From Firmicutes bacterium ADurb.Bin080 (GTDB taxonomy: Bacteria > Bacillota > Clostridia > Christensenellales > DTU072): a stretch of 60,703 nucleotides of DNA. Made by a program: the position numbers and the translations under genes. This document shows, piece after piece, positions 26,193 through 34,771 of this stretch (its first letter is position 1; every line of letters begins with the position of its first letter). The stretch spans positions 1 to 60,703 of the forward strand of contig MWEH01000108.1 in assembly GCA_002070965.1 (NCBI GenBank), read 5' to 3'. The notes under the pieces were generated by a model. It saw only the letters and a list, made by a program, of their open reading frames with translations. It had not been told where the DNA came from and did not search any database.

Positions 26193-27213
26193 GCCAGACG
26201 TGTCCTCTCTTGGCTTTGGAAAGTATTTTACTGACCATATGCTTGTAATGGATTATATCGGTGGGAAATGGGCGGACCCAGAAATAGTGCCATATGCCCC
26301 ATTTTCCTTAGATCCTTCCACATGTGTTCTGCATTATGGACAAGGGATATTCGAAGGACTTAAGGCATATAAAAATGAAAAGGGCGAAGTAACCATGTTC
26401 CGTCCCCGAGACAATTTTATTAGAATGAATAAGGGAGCTACTCGGATGTGTATGCCGAATTTTGACATAGATTTAGTAATGGCTGCTCTTAAGGAACTAT
26501 TAAAAATTGATGAGTCGTGGATCCCATCCGCTCCTGGGACATCCCTATACATTAGACCAACTCTAATTGCAAAGGATGAAATGTTAGGGGTCCATCCCAG
26601 CCATGATTACAGGTTTTTTATAATCCTTTCTCCAGTGGGCGCTTATTATTCAACCGGATTAAAACCAACAAAAATACTTGTTGAAGAAGAATATGTTAGA
26701 GCCCCGTTGGGAGGAACCGGTGAAGTTAAATGCATGGGAAATTACGCTGCTTCCTTGCTTGCCGGCGATCTTGCAAGACGTAGGGGCTTTGAACAAGTGT
26801 TGTGGTTGGATGCCAAAGAAAGAAAGTATGCTGAAGAGGTTGGCGCAATGAACATTTTCTTTGTAATTGATGGCGTTGTTAAGACCCCAGCTTTGGTTGG
26901 CTCTATATTGGCAGGTATTACACGCGATAGCGTCATAAAACTACTTAAGTACGAGGGAATTCCGGTTGAAGAGACGAGGATTTCCGTGGAAGAGCTATCT
27001 GATGCTTATAAAAATGGGAAACTTAACGAGGTGTTTGGAAGCGGAACTGCGGCAGTTATATCCCCAGTAGGAGTACTTGGAATGCACGGAAAAGAATATA
27101 TCATTAATAATTTTGAAATGGGGCGAATAACCTCTCTCTTGTATGATCGGCTTACGGGTATTCAGTGTGGAAGAGAGAAAGATATATTTAATTGGGTTAC
27201 AGCAATTAACTAA
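26158..27213 (+). CDS. ilvE: Branched-chain amino acid aminotransferase
   Basis: A 351-residue fold-type IV PLP enzyme that interconverts branched-chain amino acids and their 2-oxo acids. FGKYFTDHMLVMDY at the N-terminus, LHYGQGIFEGLKAYK (about 60-74), GGTGEVKCMGNYA with the PLP lysine at 191, and FGSGTAAVISPVG (about 294-306) are diagnostic of the IlvE group rather than D-amino-acid transaminase. AGGAGAG inside the yigZ coding region serves as its ribosome-binding site. Other isoleucine/valine genes are not in the window. Confidence 0.95.
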   Translation: MKVTLSKNPKNKPDVSSLGFGKYFTDHMLVMDYIGGKWADPEIVPYAPFSLDPSTCVLHYGQGIFEGLKAYKNEKGEVTMFRPRDNFIRMNKGATRMCMPNFDIDLVMAALKELLKIDESWIPSAPGTSLYIRPTLIAKDEMLGVHPSHDYRFFIILSPVGAYYSTGLKPTKILVEEEYVRAPLGGTGEVKCMGNYAASLLAGDLARRRGFEQVLWLDAKERKYAEEVGAMNIFFVIDGVVKTPALVGSILAGITRDSVIKLLKYEGIPVEETRISVEELSDAYKNGKLNEVFGSGTAAVISPVGVLGMHGKEYIINNFEMGRITSLLYDRLTGIQCGREKDIFNWVTAIN

Positions 27214-27220
27214 AAATAAC

Positions 27221-27246
27221 AAACCGCATGAAAGTGCGGTTTTTTG
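27221..27246 (+). terminator. Terminator of ilvE
   Basis: AAACCGCA (27221-27228) pairs with TGCGGTTT (27235-27242) over a six-base loop, followed by a run of T. The recX start codon lies only five bases after the T run. Confidence 0.85.
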
Positions 27247-27250
27247 ATAT

Positions 27251-27853
27251 ATGGACAAAATTGATTACATAACAATTAAGAAAAATTCAGCAGAAATTTC
27301 TGTGAACGGTGAAACTGTTTCTAACATTAATTTAGAGGCACTGTTAAAGAGTGGGCTAAAGGCTGGGGAGGTTTCAGAACAGGACATAAAAAATCTATTG
27401 ACCCATAGCGAAAAGCTAAATGCTAAAAAATTTTTACTGGCGTCAATAACTAGAAATCAAAAGTCTGAAAAGGAAGCAAGAATTAAGCTATACCAGAAAG
27501 GTTTTTCTAGAGTCGCAGTCGAATACGCTTTAGGGGTTGCGAAGGAATACGAATATATTAACGACAAAAAATTTGCATACGAGTTTACTCAAGTTGGAAT
27601 AAAAACGAAGGGTGAACATAGAATCCGCTATGAATTAAGATTGAAGGGAATTTCGGACAATCTTATAGAAGAAGCACTAGGTAAATATTCCGAAGGACAG
27701 AGTGTTACAGCCTTAAAATTTGCGATCAAATATATGTCAGACAAGGAAACTAATCTTAAGAATATAGACAAATTATATAAATTTTTAATGGCTAAAGGAT
27801 ATGACTATGAAATAATTATGCCGATAATCAATAAATTTAGGGGAGATGACTAA
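27251..27853 (+). CDS. recX: Regulatory protein RecX
   Basis: A 200-residue, mostly helical protein that modulates RecA filaments. RNQKSEKEARIKLYQKGFS (about 76-94) and the YINDKKFAYEF segment (about 108-118) are the family core, followed by RYELRLKGISDNLIEEAL. An N-terminal segment of about 60 residues before the core is usual in Bacillota. The ATG sits just after the ilvE terminator, and I see no ribosome-binding site and no clear promoter. The N-terminal sequence nevertheless matches the family from the first residues. RecA is not encoded nearby. Confidence 0.85.
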   Translation: MDKIDYITIKKNSAEISVNGETVSNINLEALLKSGLKAGEVSEQDIKNLLTHSEKLNAKKFLLASITRNQKSEKEARIKLYQKGFSRVAVEYALGVAKEYEYINDKKFAYEFTQVGIKTKGEHRIRYELRLKGISDNLIEEALGKYSEGQSVTALKFAIKYMSDKETNLKNIDKLYKFLMAKGYDYEIIMPIINKFRGDD

Positions 27854-27961
27854 TCAATTTATTTGTATCCTTAGATACTGAAATATGGTTTTTTGCTTGT
27901 ATATATTTAATTTTTAGGGAATTTGAATCCTAATCATAGTTTTGAATGTTTTATAAAATCA

Positions 27962-27994
27962 GATTGAGTTCCCTTTGGTTTACTCAATCATTTT
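27962..27994 (+). terminator. Possible terminator of recX
   Basis: GATTGAGT (27962-27969) pairs perfectly with ACTCAATC (27982-27989) over a 12-base loop, followed by ATTTT. The low GC content makes it a weak candidate. Confidence 0.45.
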
Positions 27995-28020
27995 ACACTT
28001 TATATACTTTATGTTATTCT
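27992..28020 (+). promoter_or_regulatory. Promoter of metG
   Basis: TTTACA at 27992-27997 and TATTCT at 28015-28020, spacer 17, with TG at 28012-28013. The leader would be about 50 bases; no SAM riboswitch or T-box fits in it. Confidence 0.6.
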
Positions 28021-28077
28021 ATCTTCTAATTGCGCACGCGAGAAAAATCTTGCTGGATATTTGGGAGGCTACATATC

Positions 28078-30021
28078 ATGAATAAAAAATACTATATCAC
28101 AACTCCGATCTACTACAGTAGTGGCAATTTCCATCTTGGCCATTGTTATACAACGGTGGTTTGTGATGCTTTAGCAAGGTTTAAAAGACTCGAGGGTTTT
28201 GATGTTTTTTATCTAACGGGAACGGACGAACACGGACAAAAGGTTGAACAAAAAGCAAAAGAAGCAAACAAGACTCCAAAGGAATTTGTTGATGCTTTGT
28301 ATGAACAGATTGTTTCTTTATGGTCCTTGTTAGGAATTAGTTATGATAAATTTATAAGAACTACTGATGATTATCATGTTGAAGCTGTTCAAAAGATATT
28401 TAAAAAATTATATGAAAAAGGTGATCTGTATAAGGCTCAGTACGAAGGACTATATTGTACGCCATGCGAGAGCTTTTGGACTGAATCTCAGCTAGTCAAT
28501 GGTAAATGCCCTGATTGTGGAAGAGAAGTGAAAATGATGCAGGAAGAAAGCTACTTTTTCAAGTTAAGTAAATATCAGGACAAATTAATGGAATTATACG
28601 AAAAAAATCCAGATTTCATTTCTCCAAAAAGCAGAATGAATGAAATGGTTAATAATTTTATTAAACCTGGATTAAAGGATTTATGCGTCAGCCGCACATC
28701 TTTTAAATGGGGCATACCAGTTACTTTTGATGATTCTCACGTTATATATGTATGGATAGATGCTTTGTCTAATTACATTACTGCTCTTGGGTATCCGAAT
28801 GTGCAGGATTCTCTTTTCACTAAGTATTGGCCGGCTGATATTCATATGGTAGGTAAAGAAATAGTAAGATTCCACTCTATAATTTGGCCTGCTATCTTAA
28901 TGGCTCTTGATTTACCTCTACCCAAGCAAGTATACGGTCATGGTTGGTTGCTGTTTGGCGGGGATAAAATGAGCAAATCTAAAGGTAATGTCACTGATCC
29001 TTTTGTATTATGTAATAAATTCGGTGTCGACTCAGTGAGATATTTTCTTCTTCGCGAAGTTCCTTTTGGAAGCGATGGATTATACACGAACAGGGCGTTT
29101 CTTTCTCGTTTGAATAGTGACCTTGCAAATGATCTTGGAAATTTAGTTAGTCGCACTACGGCAATGATTGAGCAAAATTTTGCTGGAGTGTTGCCAACTC
29201 CATACGATAGTATTGATATGGATCATGAAATCATTGGCATGATAAACAACTTATTTATTTCCGTAAAAAATAAGATGGATGAATTGCATGTCCCAGAAGC
29301 TTTAAGCGATATATGGACCTTAGTTCAGAGAGCTAATAAATATATCGATGAGACGAAACCCTGGGCGCTGGCAAAAAATCCTGATAACAGGGAAAGGCTA
29401 GCTACAGTGCTATATAACCTTTCTGAGGCAATCAGGGTTATTGCCGTAATGCTCTCACCATTTATTCCAAATTCCTCCAAGATTATTTTAGAGAGTTTCG
29501 GATTAAAGGAACCGAAGTTATTTGAAGAAAATACTACTTTTGGTAAATTAAAAGGAGGGGAGACCGTAAAAAGAACGGAAGGGCCTATTTTCCCTCGTAT
29601 TAATATTGAAAAAGAGTTGCAGAATATGGAAGGTGAAGAAGAGAGTACTGAAAAAAAGCCTGAGATTACAAAGAAACACTCTGTAGAGAAAAAAGATATA
29701 ATAAATATTCAGGATTTTGCAAAAGTGGAGTTGAAGACCGGAAAAATACTAGCATGTGAAAAACTTCCAAATAGCAGTAAACTTTTGAAATCAACTGTAG
29801 AAATTGGAGGAGAAACCAGGACTATATTAAGCGGAATAGCGAAGTGGTACTCCCCCGAAATGATGGTCGGAAGGAATGTAGTTGTTGTAACTAATTTGGC
29901 TTCTGCTTCAATTGGAGGGGTGATGAGCGAAGGAATGCTGTTATGTGCAGAAGACACCCAAGGAAATGTAGTTCTGCTGACTCCCGAAAAAGCTATGGAA
30001 AGTGGAAGCATCATTTCATAA
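28078..30021 (+). CDS. metG: Methionyl-tRNA synthetase
   Basis: A 647-residue class I synthetase with the C-terminal dimerising tRNA-binding domain. ATG 28078 follows GGGAGG; the TTG at 28030 would add 16 residues ahead of that site. The HIGH element is HLGH (19-22). CTPCESFW followed by CPDCG is a four-cysteine zinc site in the catalytic domain. DKMSKSKGN (about 296-304) is the KMSKS loop. An EMAP/Trbp111-type domain (about 545-647, VELKTGKILACEKLPNSSKL) ends the chain after a charged linker. It leads a cluster with tatD, a radical SAM gene and rsmA, a common grouping in Clostridia. Confidence 0.96.
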   Translation: MNKKYYITTPIYYSSGNFHLGHCYTTVVCDALARFKRLEGFDVFYLTGTDEHGQKVEQKAKEANKTPKEFVDALYEQIVSLWSLLGISYDKFIRTTDDYHVEAVQKIFKKLYEKGDLYKAQYEGLYCTPCESFWTESQLVNGKCPDCGREVKMMQEESYFFKLSKYQDKLMELYEKNPDFISPKSRMNEMVNNFIKPGLKDLCVSRTSFKWGIPVTFDDSHVIYVWIDALSNYITALGYPNVQDSLFTKYWPADIHMVGKEIVRFHSIIWPAILMALDLPLPKQVYGHGWLLFGGDKMSKSKGNVTDPFVLCNKFGVDSVRYFLLREVPFGSDGLYTNRAFLSRLNSDLANDLGNLVSRTTAMIEQNFAGVLPTPYDSIDMDHEIIGMINNLFISVKNKMDELHVPEALSDIWTLVQRANKYIDETKPWALAKNPDNRERLATVLYNLSEAIRVIAVMLSPFIPNSSKIILESFGLKEPKLFEENTTFGKLKGGETVKRTEGPIFPRINIEKELQNMEGEEESTEKKPEITKKHSVEKKDIINIQDFAKVELKTGKILACEKLPNSSKLLKSTVEIGGETRTILSGIAKWYSPEMMVGRNVVVVTNLASASIGGVMSEGMLLCAEDTQGNVVLLTPEKAMESGSIIS

Positions 30022-30068
30022 TAATTCTTAAATTTGTTTATGCGAAAATGATTAATAGTAAATAGTGA

Positions 30069-30839
30069 ATGGATATGTATATTGATACACACGCTCATTT
30101 AAATGATGAAAGACTGCTAGCTGAAACAGAGCAAATCGTTGCGGATATGGAAAAAGATCAAATATCCCATATTATTAACGTTGGTTGGGATATAGATTCT
30201 TCCCAAAAGGCAATTGAAATATCTGAGAAATATGAACGTATGTATGCAATAATAGGTATTCATCCCCACGAAAGTAGCAAAGTGAAAGAAAAGGATTATC
30301 AATTGTTATATGATTATTCAAGGAATACTAATGTAGTTGGATATGGGGAAATAGGCTTGGATTTTTATCATAATTTAAGTCCAAAAGACATTCAAGAGAG
30401 AGTATTTAGAGAGCAGATAGAAATCGCGTTTGATGCAAAATTACCCTTGATTTTACACGTACGAGAGGCTTACCAATTAACATACGATATTTTGAAAGAC
30501 ATGAGTAAGTTTTTAACTAATGGCTTGATATTACATTGTTATAGCGGCTCAGCAGAGATGGTGAAAAGATTTTCTGAATTTGATGCTTATTTTAGTCTGG
30601 GAGGAGCCATTACTTTTAAAAACGCAAACAAAGAGTCGGTTGCAAAGGAGATTCCCGAAGAAAGGCTATTGCTTGAAACAGACTGCCCATACATGACCCC
30701 CGTTCCCAAAAGAGGAGAAATTAATTATCCTAAATACATAAAATACGTTGGGGAGAAGCTTGCGTATTGGTTTCCCTACAGGGATATAGCTAGGACAACC
30801 TCAGAGAATGCTCTTAGGATTTTTGCGAAAATACAATAA
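30069..30839 (+). CDS. tatD: TatD family metal-dependent hydrolase
   Basis: A 256-residue TIM-barrel metal hydrolase of the TatD/YcfH DNase family. DTHAHL (6-11) is the metal-binding start. GEIGLDFYH (about 93-101), LILHVREAY with a metal His (about 126-134), HCYSGS (about 156-161) and LLLETDCPYMTP (about 194-205) complete the set. Two Met codons at 30069 and 30075 could each start the protein, and the ribosome-binding site is weak. The family has 3'-exonuclease activity in E. coli. The gene follows metG by 47 bases. Confidence 0.92.
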   Translation: MDMYIDTHAHLNDERLLAETEQIVADMEKDQISHIINVGWDIDSSQKAIEISEKYERMYAIIGIHPHESSKVKEKDYQLLYDYSRNTNVVGYGEIGLDFYHNLSPKDIQERVFREQIEIAFDAKLPLILHVREAYQLTYDILKDMSKFLTNGLILHCYSGSAEMVKRFSEFDAYFSLGGAITFKNANKESVAKEIPEERLLLETDCPYMTPVPKRGEINYPKYIKYVGEKLAYWFPYRDIARTTSENALRIFAKIQ

Positions 30840-30848
30840 AGGAGATAA

Positions 30849-31439
30849 ATGAACAACTATTCATATTTAGTTGGAAACAAACTATATATTAATTTAACAA
30901 ACAGGTGTAGTAACTCCTGTGAATTTTGTATCAGGAATACGGATGCATTCCATGATTTAGATTTGTGGCTCAGTGAAGAACCTTCTGCTAACAAAGTTAT
31001 TGAATCTTTCCCAGATTTGTCTTCTGTAGAAGAGGAGGTTGTTTTTTGCGGATATGGGGAGCCGACTTACAAGCTTGAAAATATTATAAAAATATCCGAG
31101 TATCTTCACTCTTGTGGGAAAAAAACTAGATTAAACACAAATGGTCAAGCAGAACTGCTATTTGGGGGACATGTACCCAAAAAACTAAGTGGATTTATTG
31201 ATACTGTCAGCATATCATTAAACGCCGTAGATAAAGAAAAATACAATACGTTATGTCATCCTGTTATGGGTGAAAAAGCTTTTGACGCAATTATTGATTT
31301 TGCAAAGGAATGTAAAAAGTACATTCCTCGAGTCGTTTTATCCGTCGTAGATGTAATTCCAATCGAAGACCAAATTAAAGCCGCAGAAATTGCAAAAGAA
31401 ATTGGTGTAGATTTTCGAATTAGACATTATACTGAATAG
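30849..31439 (+). CDS. TatD-linked radical SAM protein
   Basis: A 196-residue small radical SAM enzyme. NLTNRCSNSCEFCIRN holds the CX3CX2C cluster motif (Cys 20, 24, 27), and CGYGEPTY follows as the SAM-contact region. It matches the TatD family-associated radical SAM group by content and by position, nine bases after tatD with an AAGGAG site between. The substrate of that group is not known to me. The short C-terminus without extra cysteines argues against a SPASM-type peptide maturase. It is expected to be oxygen-sensitive, fitting an anaerobe. Confidence 0.88.
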   Translation: MNNYSYLVGNKLYINLTNRCSNSCEFCIRNTDAFHDLDLWLSEEPSANKVIESFPDLSSVEEEVVFCGYGEPTYKLENIIKISEYLHSCGKKTRLNTNGQAELLFGGHVPKKLSGFIDTVSISLNAVDKEKYNTLCHPVMGEKAFDAIIDFAKECKKYIPRVVLSVVDVIPIEDQIKAAEIAKEIGVDFRIRHYTE

Positions 31440-31452
31440 TTTTGGAGGCTAT

Positions 31453-32421
31453 ATGGACATTAAAGAAATATTAATTAAAAATAATTTTAGGTTCAAAAAA
31501 TCTCTAGGACAAAACTTTATAACTGACACCAATCTTCTTGAAGCCATTGTTACGGAGGCAGGTATTTCAAAAGAAGATGTGGTTTTAGAGATAGGAACAG
31601 GAGCAGGAACATTAACGAGAGCGATTTCACGTAGCGCGGCTAGAGTTTTGTCTTTCGATATTGATAGTTCCCTCGAACCAGTTCTAAGAGAAACTCTTGC
31701 CGACCTCGACAATGTCCAAGTAATTTTTCGAGATATTATGAAGCTTTCTGATGATGAGATCTTATCCTATACAAATGGAGCTTTTAAAATTGTTGCAAAT
31801 ATACCGTATAATATAACAACTCCTTTGATAATGAGATTTGTTGAGAGTAAATTACCTTTAATAAGTGCAACATTTATGGTACAGCAAGAAATTGCTGACA
31901 GACTTGTTGCAAACCCTTGCACTCCAGAATATGGGGCAATAACATTGAGCTTGGGACTTAAAACTAATGTAAGTGTATTAAGGAAGGTCAATAGACATGT
32001 CTTTTATCCTGTCCCAAAAGTTGATAGTGCAGTTATTCACTTAGAAATGGTTAACGATAAATATGAGTACAAAGATGAAAAAACACTAAAGAGACTTATT
32101 AGATCGGGATTTCATATGAGAAGAAAGACTTTTGTCAATAATATAATTGCTTCTTTTCCAGAGTTATCAAAAGAAATAATATTAAATGTTTTACGCGAGC
32201 TAAATTTTGACGAAAACGTTAGAGGAGAAGCTTTAAGCATATCGGACTATATTAAAATTGCTGATTCGATTTTTTCTCTTTCGGGTCCTTCGGATAAAGA
32301 TAGTTTAGCTGATTGCGATCTCTATGAAGATGATATGTATTTTGAAGAGGAATATGGTTCATCTTCAGAAGAATCCAACGAAAAAGGAACGCAGATAGAT
32401 ATTATAGATTATGAAAAATAA
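31453..32421 (+). CDS. rsmA: 16S rRNA dimethyladenosine transferase RsmA/KsgA with acidic tail
   Basis: A 322-residue methyltransferase that dimethylates two adjacent adenosines near the 3' end of 16S rRNA. KKSLGQNFITD (about 14-24), LEIGTGAGTLTRA (SAM motif, about 46-58), VANIPYNITTPL (the catalytic NIPY, about 114-125) and the RKTFVNN segment are classical. The family is normally about 270-295 residues. Here about 45 extra residues rich in Asp, Glu and Ser follow position 275. A GGAGG site precedes the ATG. It belongs to the metG-tatD-radical SAM cluster. Confidence 0.95.
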   Translation: MDIKEILIKNNFRFKKSLGQNFITDTNLLEAIVTEAGISKEDVVLEIGTGAGTLTRAISRSAARVLSFDIDSSLEPVLRETLADLDNVQVIFRDIMKLSDDEILSYTNGAFKIVANIPYNITTPLIMRFVESKLPLISATFMVQQEIADRLVANPCTPEYGAITLSLGLKTNVSVLRKVNRHVFYPVPKVDSAVIHLEMVNDKYEYKDEKTLKRLIRSGFHMRRKTFVNNIIASFPELSKEIILNVLRELNFDENVRGEALSISDYIKIADSIFSLSGPSDKDSLADCDLYEDDMYFEEEYGSSSEESNEKGTQIDIIDYEK

Positions 32422-32439
32422 ATGTTATTGGGGGTTAAT

Positions 32440-33999
32440 ATGACTTTTATTTCAGCTATAAAGGGTGACTCAGGGAGATGGCAAGCCATTTTGGTTTTAG
32501 TAGCTTACATATTGGTAATTATTGGAATTTCCATATACTCAAGAAAGAAGTCTTCATCACTGGATGGATTTCTTTTGGGGAATCGCTCAATCGGTGGGTG
32601 GCTAAGTGCGTTTGGATATGGAACAACATATTTTTCTGCCGTTGTATTTATTGGCTATGCTGGAACTTTTGGTATGAGTCTGGGACTTGCTGGGATATGG
32701 ATAGGTATTGCTAATGCATTAATTGGATGCTTTCTTGCCTGGGTTGTTTTGGCGGAAAAAACCAGGGTTGTAACCCAAAAACTTAATGCAAAAACAATGC
32801 CGGATTTTTTTGAAAAGAGATACTCTTCCCCTGGGTTAAAGGTTTTTTCATCGATTTTAATATTTATATTTTTAATTCCTTATTCAACATCAGTATATCA
32901 GGGAATAGGCTATATTTTTGAAGCGGTTTTTTCTTTAAAATTTGAATACTGCGTTATTATAATGGCTGTTTTAACTGCAGTTTACATAGTATTTGGAGGG
33001 TATTTAGGAAATACCTTCAGCAATTTCTTTCAGGGTATTGTTATGATAGTAGGAATTGTCATTATAATAGCTCTTATGCTCTCATCAGAAAAGGTCAACG
33101 GCATAGAAGGATTAAAAAAACTTACACAAAGCGGATATGGAATTCTTCCATCTTCAGTATCTCCCACAGGTTATTTTCTGGATAAACCTGCGGTAGTATT
33201 ATTTTTCAATATATTACTAACTTCTTTTGGTGTATGGGCAGTTCCACAATCTGTACAAAAGTTTTATGCGATTAAAGATAAAAAATCAGTTATGAGAGGT
33301 TCCGTTATCGCCACAGTTTTTGCTGTAGTTATTGGCGTAGGCGCATACTTTAACGGAGCTTTTTCAAGGTTGTTTTTCCCAGATATACCAGCTGAAGGAA
33401 CAGGGAATATTGTGCCCAACATGTTTTTACAAAATGAATACATGGGTTATGGGATTCTGGGTTTGATTTGCGTACTGGTTTTAGCTGCAAGCATGTCTAC
33501 TCTTTCATCCATAGCTTTAACATCTGCCTCATCTATTGGAGTCGATGTATATAAAGGATATATTAATAAAATTGCACCTGAGAAAAAAATCAAATTAGTT
33601 GTGAGCGTGAGCAGTGCAGTTTTTGTGCTTATCTCCGCAGTTCTAGCAATATTTAAGGTCGATGCCATAGTCACCTTAATGTCTTTATCTTGGGGCACAT
33701 TGGCTGGTTGTTTTCTCGGACCCTACGTTTACGGACTATATTCTAAAAAGGCTAATAAAGTTGGGGGATACATATCAATGATCACTACATTAGTAGTTAC
33801 TTTTACTTTGATTTTTGTTTTTGGCGCACTAGAAGGCGGGCAAGGATTTTTAGGTTTATTAAAAACGGGAATGAAAAGGGCGCAAGTAATAGGTGTTATA
33901 TGTATGGTTTTGTCAATGACTTTGACCCCCATTGGATTTTTATTCAATAAAAATGAAACGGTTGATAAGGCAAAAACATTGTCAAAGACTATATCTTGA
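32440..33999 (+). CDS. Sodium:solute symporter (SSS family)
   Basis: A 519-residue membrane protein with about 13 hydrophobic segments spread over its length. DGFLLGNRSIGGWLSAFGYGTTYFSAVVFIGY (about 42-73) and MPDFFEKRY are typical of SSS family members, as are the later ASMSTLSSIALTSASSIGVD segment and the alternation of short loops. ATG 32440 is chosen because GGGGG lies just upstream; ATG 32422 directly after the rsmA stop lacks a site. Substrates in the family range from proline and pantothenate to sugars, and nothing here decides between them. It may be read through from rsmA. Confidence 0.9.
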   Translation: MTFISAIKGDSGRWQAILVLVAYILVIIGISIYSRKKSSSLDGFLLGNRSIGGWLSAFGYGTTYFSAVVFIGYAGTFGMSLGLAGIWIGIANALIGCFLAWVVLAEKTRVVTQKLNAKTMPDFFEKRYSSPGLKVFSSILIFIFLIPYSTSVYQGIGYIFEAVFSLKFEYCVIIMAVLTAVYIVFGGYLGNTFSNFFQGIVMIVGIVIIIALMLSSEKVNGIEGLKKLTQSGYGILPSSVSPTGYFLDKPAVVLFFNILLTSFGVWAVPQSVQKFYAIKDKKSVMRGSVIATVFAVVIGVGAYFNGAFSRLFFPDIPAEGTGNIVPNMFLQNEYMGYGILGLICVLVLAASMSTLSSIALTSASSIGVDVYKGYINKIAPEKKIKLVVSVSSAVFVLISAVLAIFKVDAIVTLMSLSWGTLAGCFLGPYVYGLYSKKANKVGGYISMITTLVVTFTLIFVFGALEGGQGFLGLLKTGMKRAQVIGVICMVLSMTLTPIGFLFNKNETVDKAKTLSKTIS

Positions 34000-34210
34000 G
34001 TAAATTACTATGACAAATCATTGGATATAGAATGGACCTCAGCAACTATTTGTAGGTTGTATTGAATGGTTATTTAGTCTTTTCTCATAAGATATTTGTA
34101 TTGGTATATGAAAGACTATTTAGGTGGGTTTATTTACCTTGTTCAGTACATCCCATTTAGTAGATCTCTTTGAGCGTGAATTTGTTTCCTGGAGAGGAAT
34201 ATTTTTAATG

Positions 34211-34771
34211 TCATAGGACAAAACCGTAGAAGATAAGGCCAAGTCCTGCTGAAGCAAATAGAAAGACAATAGGATGAATCTTTTTTAAAAACCGCATGGC
34301 AATGAAGGTAACAACCATCAAAATTATTCCAAACCAGTTGAAAAATGTTGTGGCTCCATCTGAAACTATGACAGTTGAATACGCAACAGACGCAAATGCT
34401 GATAAAATTAATGCCAAAACTGCTGGCCTTAAAAAAATAAAAACCCCTTTTACAATTTTATTTGAAGAGAACTTTTTTCCAACATAAAATATTGAGATGA
34501 TGATTAAAAAGGGCGGGATAAATAAACCTGAAATAGCGCAAAACACTCCAAGTAATCCACCCAAATTGTATCCTATGAAGGTTGAGATATTGACGGCAAA
34601 AGGACCTGGGGTGCTTTCGGCAATGCCAATAAAATTGATTAGTAGTTCCGGAGATATCCACCCTTTGCTCAAAACAGTCGATTGTATGAAGGGAATCATT
34701 GCATATCCCCCACCGACAGTGAAAAGAGATATTTTAAAGAAACTGAGAAAAAGATCTAAATATATACTCAT
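34211..34771 (-). CDS. chrA: Chromate transporter family protein, second half-subunit
   Basis: A 186-residue short-chain CHR protein with about six hydrophobic segments. FTVGGGYAMIPFIQS (about 17-31) and FIGIAESTPGPFAVN (about 47-61) are the family signatures. Short CHR proteins occur as pairs that together equal full-length ChrA. Its ATGA start overlaps the stop of the upstream half by four bases. The pair may export chromate, though many short CHR pairs have untested substrates. Confidence 0.88.
   Translation of the reverse strand: MSIYLDLFLSFFKISLFTVGGGYAMIPFIQSTVLSKGWISPELLINFIGIAESTPGPFAVNISTFIGYNLGGLLGVFCAISGLFIPPFLIIISIFYVGKKFSSNKIVKGVFIFLRPAVLALILSAFASVAYSTVIVSDGATTFFNWFGIILMVVTFIAMRFLKKIHPIVFLFASAGLGLIFYGFVL

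Noticed and set aside
27916-27974. AGGGAA/TTCCCT pairing that could compete with the recX terminator as an antiterminator
   Set aside because: It shares only a base or so with the terminator stem, so the two structures would not exclude each other. It precedes the metG promoter, so it cannot control metG from there.
34069-34118. TAGTCTTT/AAAGACTA repeat after the symporter gene as a terminator
   Set aside because: The loop is nearly 30 bases, the stem has few GC pairs and there is no proper T-run.
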